From NCBI RefSeq assembly GCF_013343235.1, contig NZ_CP040094.1:6505001-6569000 (forward strand): 64,000 nucleotides of DNA, in the 5' to 3' direction. The translations under genes and the position numbers were made by a program. Below are positions 24,972 through 34,895 of the stretch, piece after piece. The stretch is from Nostoc sp. TCL240-02. GTDB lineage: Bacteria > Cyanobacteriota > Cyanobacteriia > Cyanobacteriales > Nostocaceae. Below the pieces are notes generated by a model. The model saw only the letters and a list, made by a program, of their open reading frames with translations, searched no databases and was not told the DNA's origin. Position 1 is the first letter of the stretch, and each line of letters opens with the position of its first letter.

Positions 24972-26270
24972 TTGGTAAACACCACAATTAAAACAACAAA
25001 ATCACAAGAAATCTTTGCCGCCGCTCAAACCCTCATGCCTGGAGGAGTCAGTTCTCCAGTTCGTGCCTTTAAATCTGTGGGCGGACAACCCATAGTTTTT
25101 GATCGTGTTAAAGGCGCATATATTTGGGATGTCGATGGCAACCAATACATAGACTATGTAGGCACTTGGGGGCCAGCTATTTGTGGCCATGCTCATCCAG
25201 AAGTAATTGCAGCGTTGCATGAAGCTTTAGAAAAAGGCACAAGTTTCGGCGCACCCTCCGCGCTAGAAAATGTTTTGGCAGAAATGGTCATCGATGCCGT
25301 TCCTAGTATCGAAATGGTCAGATTTGTCAACTCTGGAACTGAAGCATGTATGGGAGTTTTGCGGCTGATGCGGGCTTTCACCAACCGAGACAAAATCATC
25401 AAATTTGAAGGTTGCTACCACGGACACGCCGATACATTTCTCGTGAAGGCAGGTTCTGGTGTTGCCACACTTGGTTTACCAGACTCACCAGGAGTTCCGA
25501 AAGCGGCAACTAGCACTACTCTAACCGCACCTTACAATGACTTAGAATCCGTCAAAGCCTTGTTTGAAGAAAACCGCGACGAGATTGCTGGGGTTATTCT
25601 TGAGCCAGTTGTTGGTAATGCTGGATTTATTGCACCTGACGCGGGTTTCCTAGAAGGATTACGGGAACTAACTCACGAGTATGGAGCCTTATTAGTATTT
25701 GATGAAGTGATGACAGGCTTCCGCATTGCTTACGGTGGCGCTCAAGAGAAATTTGGCGTTACTCCCGATTTAACAACCTTGGGTAAGGTTATTGGTGGTG
25801 GTTTGCCAGTAGGAGCTTATGGCGGTCGCCGAGATATTATGTCAATGGTTGCCCCTGCCGGTCCCGTGTATCAAGCTGGGACTCTTTCTGGTAATCCTTT
25901 GGCGATGACTGCTGGCATTAAAACTTTAGAATTGCTGCAAAAGCCAGGTACTTACGATTATCTTGAGCGGATTACTAAAAAGCTTGCAGATGGTTTGCTG
26001 CAAATTGCTAAAGAAACTGGTCATGCAGCTTGCGGCGGTCAAATCAGCGCCATGTTTGGCTTATTCTTTACATCTGGCCCAGTTCATAACTACGAAGATG
26101 CGAAAAAGTCTGATACAGCCAAATTCGGACGCTTCCATCGGGGCATGTTAGAACGTGGTGTTTACCTAGCACCCTCTCAATTTGAAGCTGGGTTTACGTC
26201 TTTTGCTCACACTGAAGAAGACATTGATCAAACTTTAGCAGTCGCACGGGATGTAATGTCTAGTCTGTAA
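24972..26270 (+). CDS. hemL: Glutamate-1-semialdehyde 2,1-aminomutase
   Basis: A 432-residue PLP enzyme that converts glutamate-1-semialdehyde to 5-aminolevulinate, the entry to haem, chlorophyll and bilin synthesis. Motifs: [49 protein letters not shown] and the PLP lysine in [19 protein letters not shown]. The start is TTG at 24972 (MVNTTIK), with a strong AGGAGAG at 24961-24967. No ATG lies before the conserved region except an internal one after residue 20, so TTG is preferred. Confidence 0.95.
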   Translation: MVNTTIKTTKSQEIFAAAQTLMPGGVSSPVRAFKSVGGQPIVFDRVKGAYIWDVDGNQYIDYVGTWGPAICGHAHPEVIAALHEALEKGTSFGAPSALENVLAEMVIDAVPSIEMVRFVNSGTEACMGVLRLMRAFTNRDKIIKFEGCYHGHADTFLVKAGSGVATLGLPDSPGVPKAATSTTLTAPYNDLESVKALFEENRDEIAGVILEPVVGNAGFIAPDAGFLEGLRELTHEYGALLVFDEVMTGFRIAYGGAQEKFGVTPDLTTLGKVIGGGLPVGAYGGRRDIMSMVAPAGPVYQAGTLSGNPLAMTAGIKTLELLQKPGTYDYLERITKKLADGLLQIAKETGHAACGGQISAMFGLFFTSGPVHNYEDAKKSDTAKFGRFHRGMLERGVYLAPSQFEAGFTSFAHTEEDIDQTLAVARDVMSSL

Positions 26271-26926
26271 GCTGTTAAGGGATTTCCAAATAAACAAGTA
26301 TCCAATTACCCCTTGTGGGGTGGGGATATTGTCTACCATTTTGCGGGATAGGCAATCTTGCCTGCCCCACAAAAATGAATCCTTTCGTTACTTTAATACC
26401 CTTGTTTTGCTTTCTTGGTCACTCAGCATTCAGCACTACTGAATCTAAAGCCTTATTTGCATAACTTTTAGCAGCCAATGCTATGCTGTTGACTCATCTT
26501 GTATAGTAGGGGATCAAAGAAATTTTTTAACGGGTCTGTACTGTACCGTTATCATTCAAATCAGGTCACACCTTTGTCATAATTTCGCAATGGCTTCGTC
26601 AATGCATTATGCAATATTTAAACTACATTAAGTGTATTCATCTTAACAAGGCAAAATTAATTGCCTTTTATAGTTATCTAAATTCCCTTCATATCTCGTA
26701 GTCTACGAAAACTAAGGTGCAAGAAGCCTCTCACTTTCTTGGTGAGGGTTTTGTTTATAGATATTTAGATATCCGTAAAGTAAGGCATTTTTTCGGAGTC
26801 AGGGTTGGAGCTAACTTTAAAAGATATAAAAATCATGCTGTAGTTTGCATGACAAGGCTTATAGAAGTGTAAAAAACTGCCAGAAGTATTGTGAAAAAAT
26901 GGTTCTAGCCTTGAAGGAGCTATGAA
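26271..26926. other. Spacer with hairpins between hemL and a polysaccharide deacetylase
   Basis: No gene seen in about 650 bp. ACCCC-TTGT-GGGGT at 26308-26321, followed by AGGCAATCTTGCCT, is an interspersed-repeat-like region that could terminate hemL. A terminator-like hairpin lies at 26727-26755. Confidence 0.5.
26727..26755 (+). terminator. Terminator-like hairpin
   Basis: CCTCTCAC-TTTCTTG-GTGAGGG is followed by TTTTGTTT on the plus strand. It lies 460 bp after hemL, so either the hemL transcript has a long 3' end or a small transcript stops here. The stem has one bulged or mismatched position. Confidence 0.5.
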
Positions 26927-27832
26927 GTGGAGGACAATAAGTCATTTTTTGGTGTGCAAAAAATATTAATAGCGTTGCTTGTCTTGAGTATCACCACGAT
27001 GATGTTTATCAAGTCAAGATCATCTGAGGCCCAAAGTACAGAAAATATAAATGTAAACAAGCTACCAGCCAAAGTTGGAGCCCAACAGCAGATTGAAGAA
27101 TTAAAAGCAACGATGCTTAAAATTTGGCAGCAACAAGCACAAATAAAGGGTCTTTCATATTCTGTGCCACCAAGCTTTCAAGGAGCAATAGTTAGTGCGG
27201 CGAAACTTAGTCCCCAACAGAAAGTAATTGCTCTCACCTTTGATGATGGGCCATGGCCTGAAAGCACCGCCCAGGTATTAGATATTCTCAAACAAAATCA
27301 AATCAAAGGAACATTTTTTGTCATTGGGCAGAATGTGAAAAATTATCCAGGCTTACTGAAGCGTGAAATTGCTGAAGGTCACGTAATTGGTAATCATACT
27401 TGGCATCATTGGTATCAGTTTTTGAATCCACAAGCAGCCGCTTATGAAATTGACCACACAGCAGACCAGATTTATCAAGTGACAGGGATTAAAACAAATC
27501 TATTTCGACCACCAGGGGGAATCATGCACAATGGAGTGGCTGATTACGCTAGAAATAGCAAATATGCCATCATTCTCTGGTCATCTGACTCTGTAGATTA
27601 CTCGCGTCCTGCTGTACCCAAGTTAATCAATAATGTGTTCAGAAGAGCCAAGCCAGGTGGAATTGTGCTGATGCATGATGGTGGTGGTAATCGCTCTAAA
27701 ACTGTACAAGCTTTACCAGAAATTATTGCTAACTTTCGGAAACAGGGCTATAGCTTTGTTACTATCCCTGAACTTTTAGAAATGCAAGATAAGGATCAAA
27801 AGCTGATTACAAAACAAAACCAAAACCATTAG
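26927..27832 (+). CDS. Polysaccharide deacetylase (NodB homology domain)
   Basis: A 301-residue exported or membrane-anchored enzyme. A hydrophobic segment spans about residues 10-28. The NodB domain starts near residue 100 with VIALTFDDGPWPEST (metal Asp and catalytic Asp), then VIGNHTWHHWYQF (zinc His pair), FRPPGG and the C-terminal VLMHDGGGNRSKT with the catalytic His. It removes acyl groups from cell-wall or extracellular polysaccharide. The start is GTG at 26927 with AAGGAG at a 7-base spacing; the nearby ATG at 26922 is out of frame. Confidence 0.9.
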   Translation: MEDNKSFFGVQKILIALLVLSITTMMFIKSRSSEAQSTENINVNKLPAKVGAQQQIEELKATMLKIWQQQAQIKGLSYSVPPSFQGAIVSAAKLSPQQKVIALTFDDGPWPESTAQVLDILKQNQIKGTFFVIGQNVKNYPGLLKREIAEGHVIGNHTWHHWYQFLNPQAAAYEIDHTADQIYQVTGIKTNLFRPPGGIMHNGVADYARNSKYAIILWSSDSVDYSRPAVPKLINNVFRRAKPGGIVLMHDGGGNRSKTVQALPEIIANFRKQGYSFVTIPELLEMQDKDQKLITKQNQNH

Positions 27833-27965
27833 GTGGGGTTGCCAATTTAGCTCACCGTTATTACAATACAAAAAAACCGTCCAAAATTAACATTGAACGG
27901 AATTTTTATGTATTAATACTTTATTTCTACCTAATTTTGTTACTGATTGTACTAATACCTACAAG

Positions 27966-28790
27966 CTACAAGTCAGGAGGCAAAATTACCTGATCAATTG
28001 CGTGGATAACACCGTTACTAGCTGTGATATCTGCTTGTGTAACTTTAGCATCATTGACAGTTACACCAGCAGAAGGATCAACCTTAACGTTGATTGCGCC
28101 ACCTTCGAGGCTTTTAACTTCACCAGACTTCAAATCAGTGGACAATACCTTACCAGGTACTACATGGTAAGTTAAAATCTTGAGCAATACTTCTTTATTG
28201 GCTGGGTTTAACAATTCTTTCAAAGCATCTGCTGGCAACTTAGCAAAAGCTGCATCAGTGGGTGCAAAAATAGTTAAGTTATCTTTGCCTTGTAAAGCTC
28301 CAGTCAACCCTGCTGCTTTCAAAGCCTTGGTTAAGGTTGTAAAAGAAGCGTTTGACTCTGCCAACGCTAACAGGTTTTTGCCTTGATTGTCACTTGCCCC
28401 TGGTGGAGTTTTAGTAGGTTTCTCACCGGGTTGAGTTTCCGGGGTAGTACCTGGTGTGGGGGGTTTCGGTTCAATAGGTGTAGCGCTACCACCACGGTTA
28501 TAAGGAGGCTCGTTGAAAATACTGGGTCTGGGATTGGTTACACTACCTTTTTGCGCTACTTGTTTGCGCTTGATATTGCCCTTTTCTATTTCGGAAGCAG
28601 CCTCAGTAGGTATGTATTGAGCATTTACTTGAAGGCGTTGACCCTTGTTATAGGGGGCTTCGTTGAAAATACTGGGGCTAGGATTTAGTATCTCTTTGGC
28701 TTCAGATGGTAAAGTAATGAGAAGGCTTAAACTAGTGAATCCTGCTATGCCTGCCAACATGGTCAGCAGTTTGCTGTTATTTGTCTTCAT
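27966..28790 (-). CDS. Fasciclin (FAS1) domain secreted protein
   Basis: A 274-residue protein from the ATG at 28790 (MKTNNSKLLTML); a longer frame upstream encodes no plausible signal. Residues 1-32 are a signal peptide (AGIAGFTSLSLLITLPSEA). A linker of about 110 residues contains two copies of an NPxPSIFNExPYN(K/R)G motif and a proline-rich run (PPTPGTTPETQPGEKPTKTP). One FAS1 domain occupies about 140-272 (FTTLTKALKAAGLTGALQG, TIFAPTDAAFAKLP, YHVVPGKVLST, VIHAIDQVILPP). FAS1 proteins mediate adhesion at the envelope. It converges with the deacetylase. Confidence 0.88.
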   Translation of the reverse strand: MKTNNSKLLTMLAGIAGFTSLSLLITLPSEAKEILNPSPSIFNEAPYNKGQRLQVNAQYIPTEAASEIEKGNIKRKQVAQKGSVTNPRPSIFNEPPYNRGGSATPIEPKPPTPGTTPETQPGEKPTKTPPGASDNQGKNLLALAESNASFTTLTKALKAAGLTGALQGKDNLTIFAPTDAAFAKLPADALKELLNPANKEVLLKILTYHVVPGKVLSTDLKSGEVKSLEGGAINVKVDPSAGVTVNDAKVTQADITASNGVIHAIDQVILPPDL

Positions 28791-29168
28791 AAATTTTGTT
28801 TGTCTTTTTGTCCATACATTACATAAAGATTTATAACATTTTGCTATGCACAAAATCTAACCGAAGAGGGAAGTAAAATTTTTCCTCAGAAGACTTTTTG
28901 CTACACGAGGTAAAATATATAACCTCAGATTAAGTTGGTAGGTATGAAATATATCTACCACATATTTTATGTAATTGAGTATATTTTCTTCGTCACACTG
29001 ATAAAGAGTTAAAAAGCCTCACTTGGTGTGGCCTCAACTCTAAAAGAGTGGGAAAATTTTACATATCCAAGATTTCATTTACAATAAGCTGTGGAAAAAA
29101 TTTTACTAAAAAGCCAATTTATATATAAATTTGTACTGTAAATTGATAGTTATAAAAAACACTGGATG
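28791..29168. other. Spacer upstream of the fasciclin gene, ending at the IS4 target site
   Basis: No gene. A nested hairpin lies at 29006-29042: GAGTT, GCC and CAC on the left pair with GTG, GGC and AACTC on the right across internal loops. The right end carries the 9-bp target duplication CACTGGATG of the adjacent IS4 element. Confidence 0.5.
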
Positions 29169-30358
29169 CAGAAATGTTGAATGCTGATACAAAACTTTAC
29201 ATTATTAGTTACACTAAGTCTCAAAAGCTTAAATTAGTCAGCAAAACATCATCTCCTCAAACCAATGAACATAGCTGATTTTCTGACACATACAAGATTG
29301 AAGATAGCGGAATTTATCTAATAGTGTATGTCCCCATTGTTCGGGAATAGATAAAAGCTGTAAAATCAGATAGGCTATCAAGCTCACGTAAATTTGTATG
29401 GTAATACCATTGACGTTTTTGGTAATGAGTTTGTCAAGTTTTAAGTGCATCTTTAAAAACTTCCACAACAATTCAACTCCCCAACGTAATCGATAAATAT
29501 CCCTAATTTCATCATCATGAACAGCTGCATCTCCCGACTCTGGTAAATTAGTCACTAAGCGAAACTCGGTTTTTGTCTCTAAATCACAGAAATTAATTAC
29601 TCTATAAGCTTGAGCATCATCAGATGCACCAACTTTGACCAATCCATTTGAGCCATCAAATTCTAGTTTCCAATTGTTTTTTATCCGCAAAACAAAATAT
29701 TTGTTTTCTTGTACTAATTCTTGGATAAATTTTAATCCAGCAAAACCCCTATCCATTACTCCAACAGCATTTATTGGGAGACTAGACATCATTTTGGAAC
29801 CAAATTTATAATCATGGTCATGTCCAAAATTGATGAAGTTATCTTCTGGGCTTCCTGTGGAGAGATTTAAGGAACTAAACAGCTTGACTTGATGATGACC
29901 TAGTACCCATAACAATTTACTTGTGAGAGTAATAATTGTTGAATCTATTGGACAAATTGCATATTTATTGTGTAACTTTTTTTGAACTTTCTTCTGTACT
30001 AATTCATTTAATTTTTGGTAAATCTCTTGAAAAGGTTTTTGGCTTCGATGTAAATTTGCTTTAGAGAAAGTAGAAATATCTACCTCAAAACAATTGTTAT
30101 TTAATCTGTTAAACAAATCTCGCATACTTGTTAAGCTGTTATCCAGGGCATAGGATAGCCAGCACTCAAAAAACAGACGACTGTTCAATACTGGATAATC
30201 GTTTTTTGGCAGGCTTTTCAGTATATCTTTGACAATTTTGGGAAATGAATTTATAATCACAACCAAACTAATATATTTTAAGCCTTAGCCCAAAACTACC
30301 ATATTTTGGGCTATTTTTATCGGATTTTTCTTAACATTCAACACTTCTGCACTGGATG
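29160..30358. mobile_element. IS4-family insertion sequence with 9-bp target duplication
   Basis: The element itself spans 29169-30349 (1181 bp). Its ends are CAGAAATGTTGAATG at the left and, inverted, CAGAAGTGTTGAATG at the right (14 of 15 identical). Direct repeats CACTGGATG at 29160-29168 and 30350-30358 are perfect target duplications. One transposase gene fills the interior, so the element looks complete and recent. Confidence 0.92.
29238..30266 (-). CDS. IS4-family transposase
   Basis: A 342-residue DDE transposase. First Asp in AICPIDSTIITLTSKLLW, second in AVGVMDRGFAGLKFI, and the third catalytic Glu in the YREK signature: Y-x2-R-x3-E-x6-K is satisfied by YRLRWGVELLWKFLK. The N-terminus (about 1-100) is a helical DNA-binding region. 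The frame is uninterrupted, so the gene is probably functional. Coding strand is opposite to the flanking GST gene. Confidence 0.92.
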   Translation of the reverse strand: MVVIINSFPKIVKDILKSLPKNDYPVLNSRLFFECWLSYALDNSLTSMRDLFNRLNNNCFEVDISTFSKANLHRSQKPFQEIYQKLNELVQKKVQKKLHNKYAICPIDSTIITLTSKLLWVLGHHQVKLFSSLNLSTGSPEDNFINFGHDHDYKFGSKMMSSLPINAVGVMDRGFAGLKFIQELVQENKYFVLRIKNNWKLEFDGSNGLVKVGASDDAQAYRVINFCDLETKTEFRLVTNLPESGDAAVHDDEIRDIYRLRWGVELLWKFLKMHLKLDKLITKNVNGITIQIYVSLIAYLILQLLSIPEQWGHTLLDKFRYLQSCMCQKISYVHWFEEMMFC

Positions 30359-30697
30359 CTATATAGGATATGGCAATATATCTGAATTAAGCATTAATTA
30401 TTCAGCCAAACCGCAGATAATTTACTCTACTAACAGTGGCAGAAATCAAAGTAGCTGCTGAACATCTGCAACTGAGCAGTTAGGTTTATTTATGTATACC
30501 GAAGTAAATTATTTAATTATTTGATATTTGAATCGGAAAATAAGATTTTTGAAATCGATTATTTTGCCGAAACCAGGCATAAGTTCAATCACAATCTCAA
30601 TTAGAGGGAAAAAAAGCAATGAATGTAAAGAAAAATTACTTTAACTAAAGATACAATTGTAAAGTTTAAGAAGTTGACCAGTTATCAGGTATACAAT
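30359..30697. other. Spacer between the IS4 element and the GST gene
   Basis: About 340 bp, AT-rich, no coding frame and no repeat recognised. It probably carries the GST promoter, but no clear -35/-10 pair was seen. Confidence 0.4.
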
Positions 30698-31492
30698 ATG
30701 CTGGAATTATACCAATGGGAACTATCTCAATACTCAGAGAAAGTGCGCCTAATTCTAGATTTTAAAGGACTAGATTACCGCAAAATAGAGGTTACGCCTG
30801 GGATTGGACAAGTAGAACTGTTCCGGCTGACTGGTCAGAAACAAGTCCCAGTATTGAAGGATCGTAATAAATATATTGCGGATTCTACGGAAATAGCTAA
30901 GTATTTAGACTTAGAGTATCCCGATCGCCCCATAATACCCCAAGATCCTAAAAAACGTGGTTTAACTTTATTGATAGAAGAATGGGCGGATGAATCTATA
31001 GGCATCAAAGGTCGGAAAGCACTATTTGCAGCCGTAAGTCAAGATCAAAATTTCCGCAAGTCTTTATTACCCACCTCAACACCAGATATATTTAAAAGTC
31101 TGGTTGGAGGAGTACCTACTGACTTACTGACAGTGTTGGGTTTTGGGGTAGGTTATAGTCCAGATGTGATCCAATCAGCGATCGCATCTTTAAAACAAGA
31201 CTTGGAAGCGCTAACGTTATTATTGGCAGATAGTCCTTATTTAACTGGAGATGAGCCGACTTTAGCTGATTTAGCAGTGGCTGGCTTATCGATATTACTC
31301 AAGTTCCCCTCTGGCCCCTATCTGGATTTGCCAGCTTCTATTAGAGGTAAAGGATTGCCAATCTTTTCAGAGAATATAGATTATGAACCATTCTTTACCT
31401 GGCGCGATCGCATTTACACCCAATTCCGTAAACCATTGATTACTACCACTTCATCAACAGGGAGTGCGCCAACTTCGATTCAGATTGATTAG
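30698..31492 (+). CDS. Glutathione S-transferase family protein
   Basis: A 264-residue protein starting at ATG 30698; an in-frame TTG 24 bp upstream is less likely. The N-terminal thioredoxin-fold domain (1-78) has ELYQWELSQYSEKVRLILDF, with Ser/Tyr near the usual catalytic site, VPVLKD with the cis-Pro, and DSTEIAKYLD with the glutathione-contacting Ser. The C-terminal helical domain contains LTGDEPTLADLAVAGLSI, the N-capping box region. Substrate unknown. Confidence 0.85.
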   Translation: MLELYQWELSQYSEKVRLILDFKGLDYRKIEVTPGIGQVELFRLTGQKQVPVLKDRNKYIADSTEIAKYLDLEYPDRPIIPQDPKKRGLTLLIEEWADESIGIKGRKALFAAVSQDQNFRKSLLPTSTPDIFKSLVGGVPTDLLTVLGFGVGYSPDVIQSAIASLKQDLEALTLLLADSPYLTGDEPTLADLAVAGLSILLKFPSGPYLDLPASIRGKGLPIFSENIDYEPFFTWRDRIYTQFRKPLITTTSSTGSAPTSIQID

Positions 31493-31496
31493 ATAA

Positions 31497-31604
31497 TTGG
31501 GCATTGGGCATTGGGTATGGGGCACAGGGTGGAGAATGACAAATGACCAATGACCAATGACCAATGACCAATGACCAATGACAAATGACAAATGACAAAT
31601 GACT
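31497..31604. repeat. Tandem heptamer repeats (STRR) running into the herA start
   Basis: The first part has units like GGGCATT (31503-31535), the second about nine units of AATGACC/AATGACA (31539-31604). The last ATGACTAATCAG provides the ATG at 31599 of the next gene. Not a CRISPR: units are 7 bp, contiguous and lack unique spacers. Confidence 0.9.
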
Positions 31605-33341
31605 AATCAGATGAATTCGGGACAGCCATTAGGTTCGGTCATTCAAGGTTCTCTAACTGAAGGTTTAGAAGTACGATTGCATCCTGACATTTCTGTAGAA
31701 GATATGCGGGTTGGTAAGTTTCTTGTTGTCCAAGGGATGCGATCGCGCTTTTTTTGTATGCTGACAGATGTAGCATTAGGAGCAGCTAATGCACGAATTA
31801 TTGCTAATCCCCCCAGTTGGGAAGACACTTTTTTACGGGATGTTTTAGCCGGAAGTGGTACTTATGGTACTATCAACCTCGCACCGATGTTGATGTTCAC
31901 TCCCGAAGCGGAAGAATCTTTCTCCCCAACAAATGGCAAATCGGCAAATCCCTTTATCCCATCGGTGACGGGTTTGGCTTCATTTGTGCCACAAACCAGC
32001 ACGACGATGGAATTGTTGCCTGTTAAAACTATTCCTAGCCACTTTAGTCAAGTTTACGAAGCCAGTGTTGACGATTTTCGCCGCGTATTTGGTTGGGAAG
32101 ATGACCCCCAAAGGCGAAATTTTTCCATTGGGAAACCTTTGGATATGGATGTGCCTGTTTGTATCGATTTAAACCGCTTCGTGGAACGGAGTAATGGGGT
32201 TTTTGGGAAATCTGGTACTGGTAAATCCTTTCTAACTCGGCTACTTTTAGCAGGCGTTATCCGTAAAAGTGCGGCAGTAAATTTGATTTTTGATATGCAC
32301 TCTGAGTATGGCTGGGAAGCTGTCGCAGAAGGAAAGAACGTCAATACAGTTAAGGGATTAAAGCAACTTTTTCCAAGTAAGGTAGAAGTTTATACCCTTG
32401 ACCCCGAATCGACAAAGCGCCGGGGTGTGCGTGATGCTCAAGAACTTTATTTGAGTTACGAGCAAATTGAAGTTGAAGATATTAAGTTATGTAGTCGAGA
32501 TTTAGGGCTATCTGACGCAGCCCTAGATAACGCCAATATTTTATATAGTGAGTTTGGCAAGTCTTGGATTGTCCAACTGCTGAACATGACTAACGAAGAA
32601 ATCGAGATGTTCTGCGACGAGAAGCGCGGACACAAAGGCTCGATTATGGCATTACAGCGCAAACTCTTGCGGATGGACAGCTTGAAGTATATGCGAGCAG
32701 TTTGCCCCCAGAATTACATTAGTAAAATTGTCCAATGTCTGGAATCTGGGAAGAATGTTGTGATAGAATTTGGTTCCCAGTCTAATATGCTCTCTTATAT
32801 GTTGGTGACGAACATGATCACCCGACGTATCCACGAGCATTACGTCAAAAAAGCAGATAAATTCCTGCAAAGCAAAAACCCTGGCGATCGCCCCACGCCG
32901 TTGATGATTACCATTGAAGAGGCACACCGTTTTCTTGACCCGGCTATCGTACAAAGCACTATCTTTGGGACTATTGCCCGTGAGCTGCGGAAGTATTTTG
33001 TCACACTTTTGGTAGTTGATCAACGTCCATCAGGCATAGATAATGAAGTTATGTCCCAGATTGGAACTCGCATTACCGCTTTGCTTAATGACGAAAAAGA
33101 CATTGACGCGATTTTTACAGGTGTATCTGGTGGTAGCGGACTGCGATCGGTCTTGGCAAAGTTAGACTCTAAGCAACAAGCTTTAATCTTAGGTCATGCC
33201 GTACCCATGCCAGTAGTAGTACGTACCCGTCCTTACGACGCAACTTTTTACGAAGAAATTGGTGAGCCAGCCTGGGAAGAAAAACCTGACGCGGAAGTAT
33301 TCGCTGCTGCTGAACTCGCCAAAGCTGACCTGGGATTTTAA
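31599..33341 (+). CDS. herA: HerA-like ATPase (DUF87)
   Basis: A 580-residue FtsK/HerA-superfamily ATPase. An N-terminal HAS-barrel-like region (about 10-190) precedes the motor domain, with Walker A GKSGTGKS near residue 203, an acidic strand VNLIFDMHSEYGW, a Walker B region LMITIEEAHRFLDP and the sensor/arginine-finger region ELRKYFVTLLVVDQRPSGID. Archaeal HerA works with NurA in end resection; no NurA gene is adjacent. Two starts are possible: ATG 31599, which lies in the repeat tract, or ATG 31611 (MNSGQPLG). The conserved region begins after both. Confidence 0.85.
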   Translation: MTNQMNSGQPLGSVIQGSLTEGLEVRLHPDISVEDMRVGKFLVVQGMRSRFFCMLTDVALGAANARIIANPPSWEDTFLRDVLAGSGTYGTINLAPMLMFTPEAEESFSPTNGKSANPFIPSVTGLASFVPQTSTTMELLPVKTIPSHFSQVYEASVDDFRRVFGWEDDPQRRNFSIGKPLDMDVPVCIDLNRFVERSNGVFGKSGTGKSFLTRLLLAGVIRKSAAVNLIFDMHSEYGWEAVAEGKNVNTVKGLKQLFPSKVEVYTLDPESTKRRGVRDAQELYLSYEQIEVEDIKLCSRDLGLSDAALDNANILYSEFGKSWIVQLLNMTNEEIEMFCDEKRGHKGSIMALQRKLLRMDSLKYMRAVCPQNYISKIVQCLESGKNVVIEFGSQSNMLSYMLVTNMITRRIHEHYVKKADKFLQSKNPGDRPTPLMITIEEAHRFLDPAIVQSTIFGTIARELRKYFVTLLVVDQRPSGIDNEVMSQIGTRITALLNDEKDIDAIFTGVSGGSGLRSVLAKLDSKQQALILGHAVPMPVVVRTRPYDATFYEEIGEPAWEEKPDAEVFAAAELAKADLGF

Positions 33342-33911
33342 ATAGTTATTTGTCATTTATCCTACCCTACGGGAAGTCACTGATTTAATCTACATCAAGA
33401 TTAATCCGCTACCGACCAATCCCCAATTCGTAACATCCCTCCATCCTCACAAGAAATTAAGTTCGGTTATCCGGCTACTTTTTGGCAACAGAAGAGGGGT
33501 TTTTGGGGTCACTATAGATATAGTCAGTAATTTCAAGGAAGCCTAAATTTTTTTCCAAACGACCATTTTTGGATTATAATTGAAAGTTTTATCTTAAGAT
33601 ACTTTACTATCTGCCTGATTTATCGTACTATAAAACTAAGTGGAACTCATACCGACTTCGGATTTACTCGTTACTCTCAGTAACTACCTAAAGTAAGAAT
33701 TCTCAAAAATAACCAGTGTGCTAATAAGAGATTGAAAATTTAGGGAAGGTAGGGGAACCTATCTTAGGGGCTTAACGTCTTAGAAACGTCTATATCAATT
33801 GATAATTGTTTTTAGTAGCTCCTGATATTTCATGATAGATTTACTACCTTTATCCATCCATTTTAGTAAGAAAACATACATTTTATTTACGGAGTAGAGG
33901 ACAACGCACCA
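33342..33911. other. Long leader upstream of the sigma factor gene
   Basis: About 570 bp without a gene. GGAGTAGAGG at 33891-33900 is the likely ribosome binding region of the sigma factor. A long 5' leader is plausible because stress-regulated sigma genes often have distal promoters, but no promoter was pinned down. Confidence 0.4.
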
Positions 33912-34895
33912 ATGCCTACTGTCAATACCCAAACGGAAAATCTCAACACCAGATTCACGGCTGATATGGTGCGAACCTATCTGCGAGAAATTGGCCGTGT
34001 ACCACTGCTAACCCGTGAACAAGAGATTGTATATGGGAAGCAGGTTCAACAAATGATGACGCTCATCGATGCCAAAGAGGTTTTGGCGAAGAAACTGCAC
34101 CGCGAACCGGATATGTCAGAGTGGGCTGACGTGGTTCAACAATCGGAAACTGAAGTACAACAAACGGTAGCTCAAGGTAAGCGAGCAAAGCAAAAAATGA
34201 TCGAAGCAAATTTGCGTTTGGTCGTTGCTATTGCGAAAAAATATCAAAAGCGAAATATGGAATTTCTGGATTTAATTCAGGAAGGAACACTAGGATTAGA
34301 GCGAGGTGTGGAGAAATTTGACCCAATGAGAGGTTATAAGTTCTCGACTTACGCTTACTGGTGGATTCGCCAAGCGATTACCCGCGCGATCGCACAACAA
34401 GGACGTACTATCCGCTTGCCGATCCACATTACCGAAAAACTGAACAAAATTAAGAAAGTACAGCGTGAGTTGGCTCAAAGCTTGGGGCGATCGCCCACTC
34501 CCGCCGAAATTGCCAAAGAACTGGAACTAGAACCTGCTCAGATTCGTGAGTACCTGAACATGGCGCGTCAACCAGTATCTTTGGATGTTAAAGTTGGCGA
34601 TAACCAGGATACTGAGTTGCAAGAAATGCTCGAAGATGGCGGGCCATCACCAGAGTATTACACCAACCAGGAATTTTTACGCCAAGATTTGAACAACCTA
34701 CTAGCAGAATTAACCCCGCAACAGCGAGAAGTTTTAGCTCTACGCTTTGGTTTAGAAGATGGTAACGAAATGTCATTGGCGAAAGTGGGTGAGAGATTGA
34801 ATCTCAGCCGCGAACGTGTCCGCCAGTTAGAGCATCAGGCTTTAGCTCATCTGCGTCGCCGTCGCGCCAATGTCCAAGAATACGTTGCTAGTTAA
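33912..34895 (+). CDS. Group 2 RNA polymerase sigma factor (RpoD-like)
   Basis: A 327-residue sigma-70 protein. Region 1.2 is [19 protein letters not shown]; region 2 has [20 protein letters not shown] and [20 protein letters not shown]; region 3 has [19 protein letters not shown]; region 4 has [19 protein letters not shown] and [20 protein letters not shown]. The short N-terminus without region 1.1 and the near-primary region 2.4 indicate a non-essential group 2 factor (SigB-SigE type). The exact paralogue could not be fixed. A double hairpin terminator follows immediately. Confidence 0.93.
   Translation: MPTVNTQTENLNTRFTADMVRTYLREIGRVPLLTREQEIVYGKQVQQMMTLIDAKEVLAKKLHREPDMSEWADVVQQSETEVQQTVAQGKRAKQKMIEANLRLVVAIAKKYQKRNMEFLDLIQEGTLGLERGVEKFDPMRGYKFSTYAYWWIRQAITRAIAQQGRTIRLPIHITEKLNKIKKVQRELAQSLGRSPTPAEIAKELELEPAQIREYLNMARQPVSLDVKVGDNQDTELQEMLEDGGPSPEYYTNQEFLRQDLNNLLAELTPQQREVLALRFGLEDGNEMSLAKVGERLNLSRERVRQLEHQALAHLRRRRANVQEYVAS

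Noticed and set aside
31497..31604. Possible CRISPR array from regular repeats
   Set aside because: Units are 7 bp and contiguous with no spacers; this is an STRR tract. The same holds for 7324-7409 and 55381-55463.
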